From contig JAAEQB010000057.1 of assembly GCA_024231975.1 (NCBI GenBank), forward strand, positions 1 through 64,000: a stretch of 64,000 nucleotides of DNA. The letters run 5' to 3'. Source of the stretch: Allobosea sp. GTDB taxonomy: Bacteria; Pseudomonadota; Alphaproteobacteria; Rhizobiales; Beijerinckiaceae. A model generated the notes under the pieces. The model did not search any database. It saw only the letters and a list, made by a program, of their open reading frames with translations, and was not told where the DNA came from. Each line of letters opens with the position of its first letter. Positions within the stretch are counted from its first letter, which is position 1. Below, in pieces: positions 42,081 through 50,837 of the stretch. The position numbers and the translations under genes were made by a program.

Positions 42081-42175
42081 GGCGAGGTCCCTTCGGGACA
42101 CGGCTCTACTCGCCCCCTGCGGGGGCTCCCGGAGCCCGCGAGCGGTCTCCGCCCTCCGGGTGACGATCCTCTCGC
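42081..42175 (+). repeat. 95-bp multi-hairpin repeat, copy C2
   Basis: Second copy of the element at 41046-41140, in the same orientation. It lies about 70 bp before the interrupted small ORF at 42247. A weaker similar stretch (TTGCTGGAGC...TCAGGTCGTCC) upstream of it also resembles 40150-40200, upstream of family II copy A. Confidence 0.75.
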
Positions 42176-42246
42176 AAGATCGAGGCGGCCGGATCGACCG
42201 GCCGCCTCGATGGCGAGGGTTCCCCTCGCGCTCCCGCCGGCATCCG

Positions 42247-42393
42247 ATGGAGGCATGCGGTCCGTCGCAGCGCGAGGTGAGCGAGCGCGAGCTCTGCGGG
42301 CTGCGCGAGATCATCGAGCAGATCGAGACGTAGACGGTCGTGGGCTTCTCTGCCTATCGCGTCGTCTATGACGACGAGGCCGTGCCGCTCTGA
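42247..42393 (+). pseudogene. Small ORF interrupted by an amber codon
   Basis: ATG 42247 encodes MEACGPSQREVSERELCGLR EIIEQIET, then TAG (42331-42333), and the same frame goes on TVVGFSAYRVVYDDEAVPL to TGA (42391-42393). The second part looks like normal protein, so the gene is either disrupted by one nonsense change or read through. The TGA lies inside an 11-bp stem (GCCGTGCCGCT/AGCGGCACGGC, 42379-42403), which probably acts as terminator. Confidence 0.45.
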
Positions 42394-42481
42394 GCGGCAC
42401 GGCTCAAAGCCGCTGGCCTGACGTCTTTGGTGTCGGGTCGGCTTTTCGCGGGCAGTCGGTCCTGGTCAACCTGGGGGCTGA

Positions 42482-42844
42482 TTACTTTCGCAGGCGCGCT
42501 TGGGTCGCGATCCGGAGGTCGGCCTTGCTCTTTTCGGCCAGCGCCGATGACAGCTCGTCGTAGTCGACCCCATTGCGTTTGAGCGCGCGGCGAGCGTCAG
42601 CCTCGCTGAACCCCAGCAGCTCGAACACGCTCATGTCCAACCGGGCCGCGATCCGTTCAATCGTGCGCAGGGTCGGGTTCCCCTTGGCCCGGGCGATCGA
42701 ATAATAGGTTCCCTTGCCGATACCGAGCTTGCTGATGAACCCGGGTGTGTCGTTGCTCTTCGCTTCCAGCTCCTGCAGGCGCATCGCCAGCATCTCGTTC
42801 AAAATGGATTGCTCGCCCTCGCGGGGACGGCGCTGGTTGACCAT
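42482..42844 (-). CDS. Xre-type helix-turn-helix regulator
   Basis: Protein of 120 residues from ATG 42844 (MVNQRRPREGEQSILNEMLA). The HTH is NDTPGFISKLGIGKGTYYSI, followed by RAKGNPTLRTIERIAARLDM and SVFELLG, a Cro/CI-like five-helix domain. The C-terminal 40 residues are charged. Its promoter region has a TATAAT box and a TATACTGAC half-site shared with the operators before parA, mob and virB. It is thus the best candidate for their common regulator. Confidence 0.82.
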   Translation of the reverse strand: MVNQRRPREGEQSILNEMLAMRLQELEAKSNDTPGFISKLGIGKGTYYSIARAKGNPTLRTIERIAARLDMSVFELLGFSEADARRALKRNGVDYDELSSALAEKSKADLRIATQARLRK

Positions 42845-42911
42845 GGTGATGACCTGACCTCTGGGGCAGGACGAAATTTCCCCGTGCAGCCCCCCACACA
42901 GTGTCATCAAA

Positions 42912-42925
42912 CTATTATACTGACC
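42912..42925 (-). promoter_or_regulatory. Promoter with operator half-site for the Xre-type gene
   Basis: On the minus strand GGTCAGTATAATAG holds a TATAAT -10 box and the GTCAGTATA half of the transfer operator. The second half is degenerate, so binding would be weaker. Flanking AACTATTA/TAATAGTT form an inverted repeat 34 bp apart in an AT-rich island. Confidence 0.5.
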
Positions 42926-43113
42926 ATTAGGTATCAATAGATCGAATTGTAATAGTTCGTTGTGAAGCGACGATCACAGGTTGCGAGTATGGGCTATCTC
43001 GCATGAGGGCGCTTCCGGCGAAAGGCCGGACGGGATACCGTGCACCATGGGTTTCGACCGAGGGGACGATCCCTTGCCCGCAAATGCTGATGGCGGGACG
43101 TATGATCTGTCGG

Positions 43114-44310
43114 CTATGCCGGCAGCGCCGGTATCGACTCGTCGCCGGGCGACCAGATCCAGGCCGGAATATTGCTGGACTCGATCAGTGCATCGAGCGC
43201 CACGCGATAAGCGGCATCGGCCTCGTTTGGGATGATGAACATCGCCAGGGGCGTCGCCGCTTCTTCGTGCAGCACGACGCTCGCCAACGGCTGGCTCACT
43301 GGGAGATTGTAACGCAATCCCTTCAGGAAGCTGATCTTGCGCCGGGTCAAAGCCTCGAGCAGGCCTGCCTCCGCAACGCTTTCGAACGGGATCCAGTTGT
43401 CGGTCACCACCATCAGCGCGACGGCTTCGACCGTCGCGACGCCGGCGTTGTCCAGGCCAAAGGTCGCGATCGCGACGAGATGCGTGTCGGTACTCGCATT
43501 CCAGAGCGAAAGCTCATCGGCGAACACGACGCTCAGGCGCCGGTGGATATCCGCGTTCAGCATGAAAGGGAATCTCGGCGCATGCTTGATCACCAGACGA
43601 TGCCCCGAACGGGCAGGGGCAAGCTCTTTCACCTCCCCGACGACGATGAGAAGCGGACGTCCCTTGCCCGCATTCGACGTCGCACGCGCCATGAAGCCGG
43701 CGCGGCGCTGCGCGATCTCGGCCTCACGCTCCGAATGGAATATTTCGGGCACGTAGAGGATGTCGTCGAGGGCCTTGCCCTTGCTCGACTTGCCCTCGGC
43801 GGCCTCCAGCAGAAATTTCCGGATGACGGCCCAATTGCGCTTGCCGGCCATCCCGGGACGCCAGCGATTGAAGCCCGCCTGATCCCAGAGGTAATGCAGC
43901 AGGGCGCGTAGCGTCAGCTTGGTCCCGTCACTGCGGACCTCGCCTTTCTCGGGTGTGGCGCTCGGAGCTGGAAGAGCACGGCCCGCCGACTTCGTCAGGC
44001 TGAAGTCGAGCTTGAGCAGCGTGGTCCCGGTCTCCAGATCTTCCCGGATGGCCGAGCCCGCGACCGAGCCCAGCCCCGACAATTCATAGGGTGGCTCGTA
44101 GGAGGCGCAAGCCGGGTCGTGCTGCGCGCCCGTGCCCGGCATGCGTTTCAGGATCAGACGGCCGCCAACCCGCGAGATGTAGAGCGGCAGCCCCGGATCG
44201 CGGCACAGGCACAGGGGCCTGACCTGCCGCGACTGAGCTTCCGCCAGCCTCGTCTGGAAATCCGCGCTGTCCGCCGCGATGACCTCGCCGTCGATTGCGA
44301 TCTGTCTCAT
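43114..44310 (-). CDS. DUF1173-family protein, intact copy
   Basis: Protein of 398 residues from ATG 44310 (MRQIAIDGEVIAADSADFQT). Landmarks: RPLCLCRDPGLPLYISRVGG (cysteine pair), HDPACASYEPPYELSGLG, ALLHYLWDQAGFNRWRPGMA, LIVVGEVKELAPARSGHRLV and WIPFESVAEAGLLEAL. The CLC and later HDPxCxSYxPP cysteines may bind a metal. DUF1173 has no known function; it occurs mainly on conjugative elements of alphaproteobacteria. It lies in the leftward parA cluster. A broken relative is at 21082-22280. Confidence 0.85.
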   Translation of the reverse strand: MRQIAIDGEVIAADSADFQTRLAEAQSRQVRPLCLCRDPGLPLYISRVGGRLILKRMPGTGAQHDPACASYEPPYELSGLGSVAGSAIREDLETGTTLLKLDFSLTKSAGRALPAPSATPEKGEVRSDGTKLTLRALLHYLWDQAGFNRWRPGMAGKRNWAVIRKFLLEAAEGKSSKGKALDDILYVPEIFHSEREAEIAQRRAGFMARATSNAGKGRPLLIVVGEVKELAPARSGHRLVIKHAPRFPFMLNADIHRRLSVVFADELSLWNASTDTHLVAIATFGLDNAGVATVEAVALMVVTDNWIPFESVAEAGLLEALTRRKISFLKGLRYNLPVSQPLASVVLHEEAATPLAMFIIPNEADAAYRVALDALIESSNIPAWIWSPGDESIPALPA

Positions 44311-44354
44311 CTAGCAGGCATCACCCCGCCTCCCTGGCGACTGCGGCCCGGCGA

Positions 44355-44738
44355 TCATGCACCGGGGGGATCGGGCAGGCGACCGAGTTTCTCGAGGAAC
44401 TCACGCACGGCCTGGTCGATCAGACGCAGCGGCTGGACCTGGCGTTCAGCTGCGATCTGCCGGATCGCCAGATCGATCGGACGCGGCAGACGCAGCGCCA
44501 GCGGCCGAGACGACAGCCGATCGCCAAAGCCCTCGAATGGATCGCGCTGTCGGGCCGGCATCGTCCGCCGGGCCGGTCCAACCGTGTGCTCGGCAGCCCC
44601 CTCGCGCGTCGTGGGAGAGGGCGTGACCGGCCGCAGCGGCTCTGCGCCATAGTCGGGGGTGACCACCATCGGGCGCGGCCCCGTGGTCTCGACCATCGCC
44701 TTGCGCGGCAGGGCCAGGCGCGGCTTCGTCTCGGTCAC
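44355..44738 (-). CDS. Ribbon-helix-helix-like protein next to ParA (VirC2-like position)
   Basis: Protein of 127 residues; its ATG overlaps the ParA stop by four bases. The N-terminal 75 residues are basic, Pro-rich and disordered. The C-terminus LALRLPRPIDLAIRQIAAER and LRLIDQAVREFLEKLGRLP resembles a ribbon-helix-helix DNA-binding fold. The ParA-RHH pair resembles VirC1-VirC2, which bind near the transfer origin, or a small centromere-binding protein of a ParA system. Which applies cannot be decided here. Confidence 0.6.
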   Translation of the reverse strand: MTETKPRLALPRKAMVETTGPRPMVVTPDYGAEPLRPVTPSPTTREGAAEHTVGPARRTMPARQRDPFEGFGDRLSSRPLALRLPRPIDLAIRQIAAERQVQPLRLIDQAVREFLEKLGRLPDPPGA

Positions 44739-45421
44739 GTCGCCTCCTCCTGACTGGCGGCAAGAAGCTCCCGCACGACCTGGTCGGCATTGTAGCGCGC
44801 TTTGCGCACGGCCTCGTCCTTGTCGTTCATCTGATAGAGCGTGCCATGGCCGTTCGTCATGGTCCGGTAGGTGACCCGGCGATAGAGCGCATTCTGGCAG
44901 AGTTTGATGCCCTCGCCGTCGAAGTACCCCAGCACCTCGCGGATCGGCACGGTGTTGCGATCGAGGCTGTCATATTCGTTGATCACGACGCGGTAGGGCG
45001 GTTCGGCAACCCCCAGCTCGGCCGCGCGCTTCTTCATGAATCCGATGGTTCGGACGATCTGCGAGGCGTCGAACATCGAGACTTTGCAGGGCAGGATCAC
45101 GAGGTCGGCCCGAAAGGCGGTCTCCGTGATCCGTGTGTCGGCAAAGCCCGGCGTATCGACGATGATCGCATCGCGCTCGTCGAGTTCGGCCAAGCGGTGC
45201 AGCACGGCGGCTTCGGTCGTGGCATGGACGATCTCGATCCCCGAAGGATCGTGGCCGCGCGCTTTCGAGGATGCGTGCCACTGATAGGCCGAACCCTGCG
45301 GGTCTGCGTCGATCAGACCGATCGCGTAGCCCTGCTGTGCCAGTTCGCCGGCGAGCAGGATCGACATCGTCGTCTTGCCGCTGCCGCCCTTGGGCGTCGC
45401 CACCGCGAATATGCTCGCCAT
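44735..45421 (-). CDS. ParA/VirC1-like ATPase
   Basis: Protein of 228 residues from ATG 45421. It has the deviant Walker A KGGSGKTT (residues about 11-18), GLIDADPQGSAYQWHASSKA, Walker B DAIIVDTPGFADTRI and ILPCKVSMFDASQIVRTIGF. The short length without an N-terminal HTH puts it with ParA-type Ib partition ATPases or VirC1 of Ti plasmids. It would position the element or recruit the relaxosome to the VirD4 channel. It shares an operator type with the mob and virB operons. Confidence 0.88.
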   Translation of the reverse strand: MASIFAVATPKGGSGKTTMSILLAGELAQQGYAIGLIDADPQGSAYQWHASSKARGHDPSGIEIVHATTEAAVLHRLAELDERDAIIVDTPGFADTRITETAFRADLVILPCKVSMFDASQIVRTIGFMKKRAAELGVAEPPYRVVINEYDSLDRNTVPIREVLGYFDGEGIKLCQNALYRRVTYRTMTNGHGTLYQMNDKDEAVRKARYNADQVVRELLAASQEEAT

Positions 45422-45490
45422 GATAGGGCCCTCGATCGCTCGCGAGATGGAATGCGCTGCCGATGAGCTGACGCATTGGCGCGGTCATTA

Positions 45491-45504
45491 GTCCGTATAT
45501 TGAC
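45491..45504. promoter_or_regulatory. Transfer-type operator before parA
   Basis: GTCCGTATATTGAC matches the sites at 63863 and 46053 (GTCMGTATWYTGAC). On the minus strand TTGACA lies just upstream as a -35, so the operator falls in the spacer or -10 zone of the parA promoter. Confidence 0.6.
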
Positions 45505-46166
45505 CGACTGTGTCAAGGCGCCACTGCCGTGATCCGCCACTGCCAAAGTGCCAGATGAATGCAATCCGTCTTTGCGTGGATGCTTCGGCCACGGCGTACG
45601 GCAGTCACGGAACGCGGCGGTGCGAGCGTCCCGGAATCAGACAGCGATGGAAGTCGGTAGCAGCGCTCTTGTGGAATGCCATTATCAACAAGTGCGACGC
45701 CGCGCGAGTGCCATATCCGTGAGATGTGTCAGTGACGGAGGATCGCAGTGGGGTTGCCCGCTTCTGAGAGATTAAGTGGGTGCATGACACTGCTACCGTG
45801 GCAGTCACGGCATCATGATCTCATGGACCGATGCGGCTCGCGATTGAGCGAGTGGCGAAGTGCGGCTTCGCCGAGCGTGTGCATGGCACGAGTATTGGAC
45901 TACGTTAATTCGGTATCGCCACAGGTGCGAATGTCGTCGGCCTCCTACGATGTCGTCGCTGCTCCAAAGCAGATTCTCGACCTCGACATTCACATTGCCC
46001 GAGCCGGGAGCGGGGCGGCGAGGGGGGTGGAAAGGAGGTCGCCAAACCATTGGTCAGTATTCTGACTATTGCTTGACAAGATATCGGTTTGTGGGCCAAA
46101 CCAGGGGGGGGCGGCTGCGGGACGCAGCCGGTGCGCTGAAGCGCTGTCGACCGGGAAGGGGAGGAG
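45505..46166. other. Non-coding gap with repeats: candidate oriT/parS region
   Basis: Between the diverging partition and mobilisation operons there is no supported gene over 660 bp. It holds repeated CACTGCC/GGCAGTG-type words (near 45522, 45537, 45600, 45750 and 45800) and the exact 11-bp direct repeat GGCAGTCACGG (45600 and 45800). Hairpins are CTCGC-gattga-GCGAG (near 45838), GGCGAAG-tgcgg-CTTCGCC (near 45855), GGTTTG-tgggc-CAAACC (46086) and GGCTGCG-gga-CGCAGCC (46113). The base composition is lower in GC than the flanks. Location next to MobC and relaxase genes is the usual place of oriT. The nic site cannot be assigned. Confidence 0.5.
46053..46066. promoter_or_regulatory. Transfer-type operator before the mob operon
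   Basis: GTCAGTATTCTGAC, a 14-bp site with GTCA and TGAC arms as at 63863 and 45491. The mobC-like gene starts 100 bp downstream. Confidence 0.6.
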
Positions 46167-46598
46167 ATGGCCCGTTTTGCTGCTGCGACGAAACGTAAGC
46201 CCAGGCTCCGGACGGAGCTGTCCGAGGCGGATGAGGGGCGCCTGCAGGAGGCTGTGGCGCTATTCGGTTTGCCGAAGGCGGAGGTCGTGCGGCGTCTGAT
46301 CCGGGCCTCCGTTCTGGCCGGGCCGGCGCTTTCGGCAGAGAATATGGAGGCCGTCGTGGCTCTGGCGGCTGAAGTCCGGCAGGCTGGTCGCACACTGGCG
46401 CAGATGCTCAGGATGATGCGGCAGGGAAGGGGGGCCGAGCTCGCGGCGGCCGAGCAGGTCTGGAGCGAGCTCCACGGCGCGATCACCGCCATCGATGAAG
46501 AGTTGACCGAGATGACGGTGGCGTACGGCGCGCGGCTCAGAGGGCTTGCGCGACTGTCCGCTGTCGAGCCGGTGAGAACTGAGGGCACCGCATCGTGA
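46167..46598 (+). CDS. MobC-like relaxosome accessory protein
   Basis: Protein of 143 residues, ATG 46167 after GGGAGGAG. It has a basic N-terminus (MARFAAATKRKPRLRTELSE) and a ribbon-helix-helix-like segment (LFGLPKAEVVRRLIRASVLA), then a MobC-type helical part (ALAAEVRQAGRTLAQMLRMM). It overlaps the relaxase start by four bases. MobC-type proteins bind at oriT and help open the strands for the relaxase. Confidence 0.75.
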   Translation: MARFAAATKRKPRLRTELSEADEGRLQEAVALFGLPKAEVVRRLIRASVLAGPALSAENMEAVVALAAEVRQAGRTLAQMLRMMRQGRGAELAAAEQVWSELHGAITAIDEELTEMTVAYGARLRGLARLSAVEPVRTEGTAS

Positions 46599-48889
46599 GC
46601 GGGAGCGCCGTGATCGAACGTTGGACGGAAACGTTTCGCGGAGCTCGCGAGATTGTTGCCCGTGGGCAGGCGCAGCGCCGACAGTCGGCCCTGATGCCGA
46701 GGCAGGCGAGCGATCGCGGCCAGGATTTTGGCCGGACGCCGGCATCAGCGATGATCGGTGCTCACACCACCCTGCACGGCGTCACGATCACCGGAGGGCG
46801 CGATGCCGAGCGTGCGCGTCGCCTCGACAGTGTCCGGCCGAAGGGTGGCAATAGCGGATCATCGGCCCGGCAAGCGCGGCCGGCCCGGATCGACGGCGAC
46901 GTGCTCGGCCGGGCGCGTCGCCTGGCGGCCGGGTATCAGCCCGCGGTCGTGAAGGTGATCTCCTACGCCCATGGGACAGCGCGCGCGACCGCGACCGGGC
47001 AATACGTTCAGCGCGAGGACGTGGCGCTCGAAACCCATGATGGGCGCATTCTGGCCGATCGCGAAGCGGTGGCCGATGAGATCAAGGAGTGGTCCAAGAC
47101 CTTCGAGACCCGGAAGGAGAGCCAGGATGTGGTCTCGATCAGGCTGCGGCTGCATGGTGTGCGCGACACGCCGGCGGGACGAGAGACCTATGAGGCGGCG
47201 ATCACCTCGGGCTTCGCCGGTCACCGGCATGCTGTTCGGCTCGAGCCGACATCCGAGGGCGAATTGGACGCGCGGCTGGTGGTCGTCATGGCGGGCGCCG
47301 CCAGGGAACGCTTCAGGCTTCGCGACGAGCAGATCGGCAGCGAGCAAGAGGGTTTCGTCCAGAAGCGTCTCGACGCCCGATCGGAGGCGGCCATCAAGGC
47401 CCGGATCGAAGCGGCGATCGGTCATCCTCAACATGCGATGAGCATTGAACCGGGCGCGTCGCGACATGGGCGCGATGGCGTTGCCTATCAACTCAGGCAG
47501 CACCTCTCCCGATACGGCGAACTCGTCGACGAGCGGGGAAAGTCGATCTCGGATGCATCGGGCGCACGCGAGACCGCGCGGGATTGGGGGCCGTCCCTGC
47601 GCTCGCAAGCGCCGCGCGATACGATGCATCTGATGATCTCGGCCAAGGCCGGGACAGATGTCACAGCGTTGACGAACGCGGCGCGCGAGTTCCTGCATGA
47701 CCGATTCGCCGACCACAAGTTCATGTTCGGCATCCATACCGACAAGGCGGCGGCAGGGCATATTCACGTCCACGCCGTCATCACGGTGAAGAACGAGGCC
47801 GGCCAGAAGATCCATCCGAACAAGGATGATTTTCTGACCTGGCGCGAGGTTTATGCCGAACATGCCCGCGCCCAGGGCCTCAAGATCGTCGCGACCTCGG
47901 CGATGGAGCGCGCCTCGTCGCAGAGCTATGGTGCCAAGGACAAGGCGATCGTCGAGGTGGCCGAGCGACCGCGCCCGGCACGGGAGGCGCGTGATCGCGC
48001 CTATGCTGGTGATTCCGGGAATCATGGGCTCATCGAGAAGGCTCGCCAGCGCATTGCGGTGGCGCGGGAGAACCCGGTCAAGATACCGCTCCGCGAGGCG
48101 GATCGGCAGGCGGTCTGTGAGGGTCTGAAGGCATGGTCGGCGGTATTGAAGGAGGACTTGCTGAGCGTCATCGCGTCGGAAATGGTCCAGCGCCTGACGA
48201 TGGCGCAGATGCTGGGCGGCGTCATCCAAGCCATCGAGAAACGCATGCAGCATTGGTTGAGCAAGGAGGACAAGCCTGTGGCGATCACATCAGAGCAGAT
48301 GGCGAAGGATCTCCGCGCGATGAACGACGCGGTGTCGCGCACCACCGATCTTCTGGACGGGGCGACACGGGAGCAGTTCCGTGAGACATCGGCTCGCTAC
48401 CTTGAGACGCTGGCGATGCGGGTGGATCTTCAGCGGATGCAGGAGCGAGGGGTTCAGGAGCTGTCGCGCGCCGATATCGAACGATTGGCCGGCGCTTCTG
48501 CCGATCGGTTGATTGAGCGCGCCGAGGCGGTCAGGCTGAAGGAGGAGCGCGAGGCTGCGGACGCGCAGCGGCTCTCCGATCGCGCGATCGAGGTCGAACG
48601 CCGCCAGGAGGGACGGACGGGCCTGAATCCGCAATCGGAGCGCGATCTGGTCTCGGAGCGCGCCATCGTTGCCGGCACGCAGCAAGCGGCCGCAAGGGAG
48701 GCGCGGGAGGCCGCAGCGGCTGTTGAAGCAGCTCGGGCCCTCGCCGAGGCTCCTGGCCAGCCTCTGCCGGGCGCTCTGATCCAGACTGATGCTCTGGCGA
48801 AGTTGAAGGCTGAGCAGGAAAAGCTACTGCGTGAGGTCGATGCAGACCGTGCAGTGTCAGAAGGCGTCAAAGGGCAACGGATCAAGTAG
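46595..48889 (+). CDS. VirD2-type relaxase
   Basis: Protein of 764 residues with GTG start coupled to mobC. Likely catalytic tyrosine segment: KVISYAHGTARATATGQYVQ (residues about 120-140). The metal-binding three-histidine motif is AAGHIHVHAVITVKN (about 386-400), followed by HPNKDDFLTWREVYAEHARA. The family would nick one strand at oriT and stay bound to the 5' end. The C-terminal 250 residues are a long charged coiled coil (EREAADAQRLSDRAIEVERR), probably the secretion signal or partner-binding part. The first 110 residues show no clear match and precede the usual relaxase start. Confidence 0.87.
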   Translation: MSGSAVIERWTETFRGAREIVARGQAQRRQSALMPRQASDRGQDFGRTPASAMIGAHTTLHGVTITGGRDAERARRLDSVRPKGGNSGSSARQARPARIDGDVLGRARRLAAGYQPAVVKVISYAHGTARATATGQYVQREDVALETHDGRILADREAVADEIKEWSKTFETRKESQDVVSIRLRLHGVRDTPAGRETYEAAITSGFAGHRHAVRLEPTSEGELDARLVVVMAGAARERFRLRDEQIGSEQEGFVQKRLDARSEAAIKARIEAAIGHPQHAMSIEPGASRHGRDGVAYQLRQHLSRYGELVDERGKSISDASGARETARDWGPSLRSQAPRDTMHLMISAKAGTDVTALTNAAREFLHDRFADHKFMFGIHTDKAAAGHIHVHAVITVKNEAGQKIHPNKDDFLTWREVYAEHARAQGLKIVATSAMERASSQSYGAKDKAIVEVAERPRPAREARDRAYAGDSGNHGLIEKARQRIAVARENPVKIPLREADRQAVCEGLKAWSAVLKEDLLSVIASEMVQRLTMAQMLGGVIQAIEKRMQHWLSKEDKPVAITSEQMAKDLRAMNDAVSRTTDLLDGATREQFRETSARYLETLAMRVDLQRMQERGVQELSRADIERLAGASADRLIERAEAVRLKEEREAADAQRLSDRAIEVERRQEGRTGLNPQSERDLVSERAIVAGTQQAAAREAREAAAAVEAARALAEAPGQPLPGALIQTDALAKLKAEQEKLLREVDADRAVSEGVKGQRIK

Positions 48890-49059
48890 CGTGCTTGGGA
48901 AGAGCGCGGATTTGCACGATCGCTGCTGCTGGAGTTGGACTCGATGATCGTTTAGGCTCCGCAGCAACGAGCGCCGCCTGAAATCGCCGCGACCAGCTGT
49001 CTGCAACTGGACGTTCAATATCTTTCAATTGGTCGGCGTCTGAGTTACGATTGGTCGAG

Positions 49060-50310
49060 ATGACCACCGTGCCCTTATCGCATGTTCACATCACGCGGCG
49101 CGCCGAGGCGCGGGTTGCCATCGCTATCGAGGACACGCGCGTCGTTCTCATCGTCGGACCAAGGCAGGCAGGAAAAACAACCCTTGTCCGCCGGTTCGTG
49201 ACCGAGGCCAGGCCCTATATAACCTTGGACGATGCACAAACGCTGAATGCCGCCCGGGCCGATCCGGTGGGGTTCGTTCGCTCGCTCCCATCTGCCATTA
49301 TCGACGAAGTGCAGCGCGCGCCAGCGCTGATGCTTGCGATCAAGGAGACGGTCGATCGCGACACGTCGCCCGGCCGCTATCTTCTGACGGGCTCCGCGAA
49401 CGTCATGGCGTTGCCGAGCATCGGTGACTCGCTTGCCGGTCGTATCGAGATCATACAGCTCCTGCCGCTGTCGCAGGCCGAGTTGACCGGCAGTTCGGGC
49501 AGCTTCCTCGATCGCATGTTTGCTGGCGATCAGCCCGTCGCGGGCCCAGCGCCGGCTTACGGCAAGGCGCTCATCGATCGTGTCCTGGCCGGCGGTTATC
49601 CCGAGCCGCTTCGACGGAGCGCCGCACGGCAGAGGATATGGTTTCGAGACTATCTCAAGCTGGTGCTCGATCGCGATGTCCGGGACACCGCGGATATCGA
49701 GCAACTCGGAAAACTGCCGACTCTGGTGGCGATGCTGGCCGAGCATTCGGGCCAGCTCGTCAATCTCCAAACATTGTCGATGCCACTCGAACTATCGCGG
49801 CCGACGATCCAGAAATACGTCACTATCCTGGAGCGCCTTTTTCTGCTGCAGACGATCCGACCCTGGTACTCGAACCGCCTGTCTCGCCTGATCAAGACAC
49901 CTAAGCTGCATTTTCTCGACAGCGGACTGTTGAGCGCGCTGCGAGACGCCAATGCGGAGGCGTTCCAGCTCGATCGGACAGCTTTCGGTCCTTTGCTCGA
50001 GACGTTCGTAACGTCGGAAATCCTGAAGCTTTTATCGTGGAGCGATCGATCGATCCGGCTTTCGCATTTCCGGACCAAGGATTTCGACGAGGTGGATCTC
50101 GTACTTGAGGACAATCTTGGGCGGATCGTCGGGATCGAGGTCAAGGCTTCGGCAACCTTGCGATCGAAGGATTTTTCCGGCCTCGTGAAACTTCAGAGCG
50201 CGGCCGGTGACAAGTTCATCCGCGGGCTGGTTCTCCACGACCATGACCGGGTCACGCCGCACAGCGAAAAAATCCAGGGGGCGCCGGTATCCGTGCTCTG
50301 GGAGATGTGA
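49060..50310 (+). CDS. AAA ATPase with DUF4143 domain
   Basis: Protein of 416 residues from ATG 49060 (TTG 49051 possible). The N-terminal AAA_14 domain has Walker A VLIVGPRQAGKTTLVRRF, Walker B SLPSAIIDEVQRAP and the sensor YLLTGSANVMALPSIGDSLAGR. The C-terminal DUF4143 starts at about residue 205 (LKLVLDRDVRDTADIEQLGK) and includes the nuclease-like stretch FDEVDLVLEDNLGRIVGIEV with KAS. Such proteins occur singly in many genomes and often in defence or mobile contexts; the function is unproven. It is inserted between the mob and virB operons, probably as cargo. Confidence 0.85.
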   Translation: MTTVPLSHVHITRRAEARVAIAIEDTRVVLIVGPRQAGKTTLVRRFVTEARPYITLDDAQTLNAARADPVGFVRSLPSAIIDEVQRAPALMLAIKETVDRDTSPGRYLLTGSANVMALPSIGDSLAGRIEIIQLLPLSQAELTGSSGSFLDRMFAGDQPVAGPAPAYGKALIDRVLAGGYPEPLRRSAARQRIWFRDYLKLVLDRDVRDTADIEQLGKLPTLVAMLAEHSGQLVNLQTLSMPLELSRPTIQKYVTILERLFLLQTIRPWYSNRLSRLIKTPKLHFLDSGLLSALRDANAEAFQLDRTAFGPLLETFVTSEILKLLSWSDRSIRLSHFRTKDFDEVDLVLEDNLGRIVGIEVKASATLRSKDFSGLVKLQSAAGDKFIRGLVLHDHDRVTPHSEKIQGAPVSVLWEM

Positions 50311-50533
50311 CTCGCATAAGGAAGATTATGGAACTTGCCGGCAGTTTGGAGGACGTTGCATGCCGCCGCCGGGTTCCACGAGGGTGTTCCCATCGATCCG
50401 GAACGCGCGTGCCGACATCCTCGCTCCATGCGCGCGGCGTTCCGCACCAATCTACCAATACCAGCGTCGGAGCATCGAGCATGCCCGCAAGAACAAGATC
50501 GTCTGGCGACGATGAGGTCGGCCAATCATGGCC

Positions 50534-50782
50534 CTATTTTCCCCGCGAGTAGAACCAGCTAGCGAACATGAGCGCGACGGCAATCGCCATAGCCGTCGTG
50601 CCGACGATCGTGGCCTCATATCGCCAACTTGGCGCGAACAAATTAGCGAAAAAACTGAGGATGGCGCCGGCAGCCGTCAGCCCGACTTCGAAGTTGAGCA
50701 CGAGCGCGTTCTCTCCGCGGCGCGCCTCCTCGAGACGGGCTATGAAATTGGCCTTCAAATCTCGCTTCGCTTGACTTGTCAT
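50534..50782 (-). CDS. Small membrane protein, unknown (82 aa)
   Basis: ATG 50782 with a very strong ribosome site GAAAGGAGGCTGAGC. After a basic N-terminus (MTSQAKRDLKANFIARLEEA) there are two predicted membrane segments (LVLNFEVGLTAAGAILSFFA, TTAMAIAVALMFASWFYS). It lies directly after virD4 at the end of the leftward operon, so it may be cotranscribed and act in the envelope, for instance in entry exclusion. No family recognised. Confidence 0.65.
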   Translation of the reverse strand: MTSQAKRDLKANFIARLEEARRGENALVLNFEVGLTAAGAILSFFANLFAPSWRYEATIVGTTAMAIAVALMFASWFYSRGK

Positions 50783-50837
50783 GCTCAGCCTCCTTTCGAA
50801 CACTGTGTGAAACGTTATGCGCCACCCCTGCTTGAGT

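Noticed and set aside
39788..42403. Possible CRISPR array because of many repeats
   Set aside because: The repeats are of three unrelated types, two copies each, with unequal spacing and genes in between. No repeat-spacer periodicity and no cas genes.
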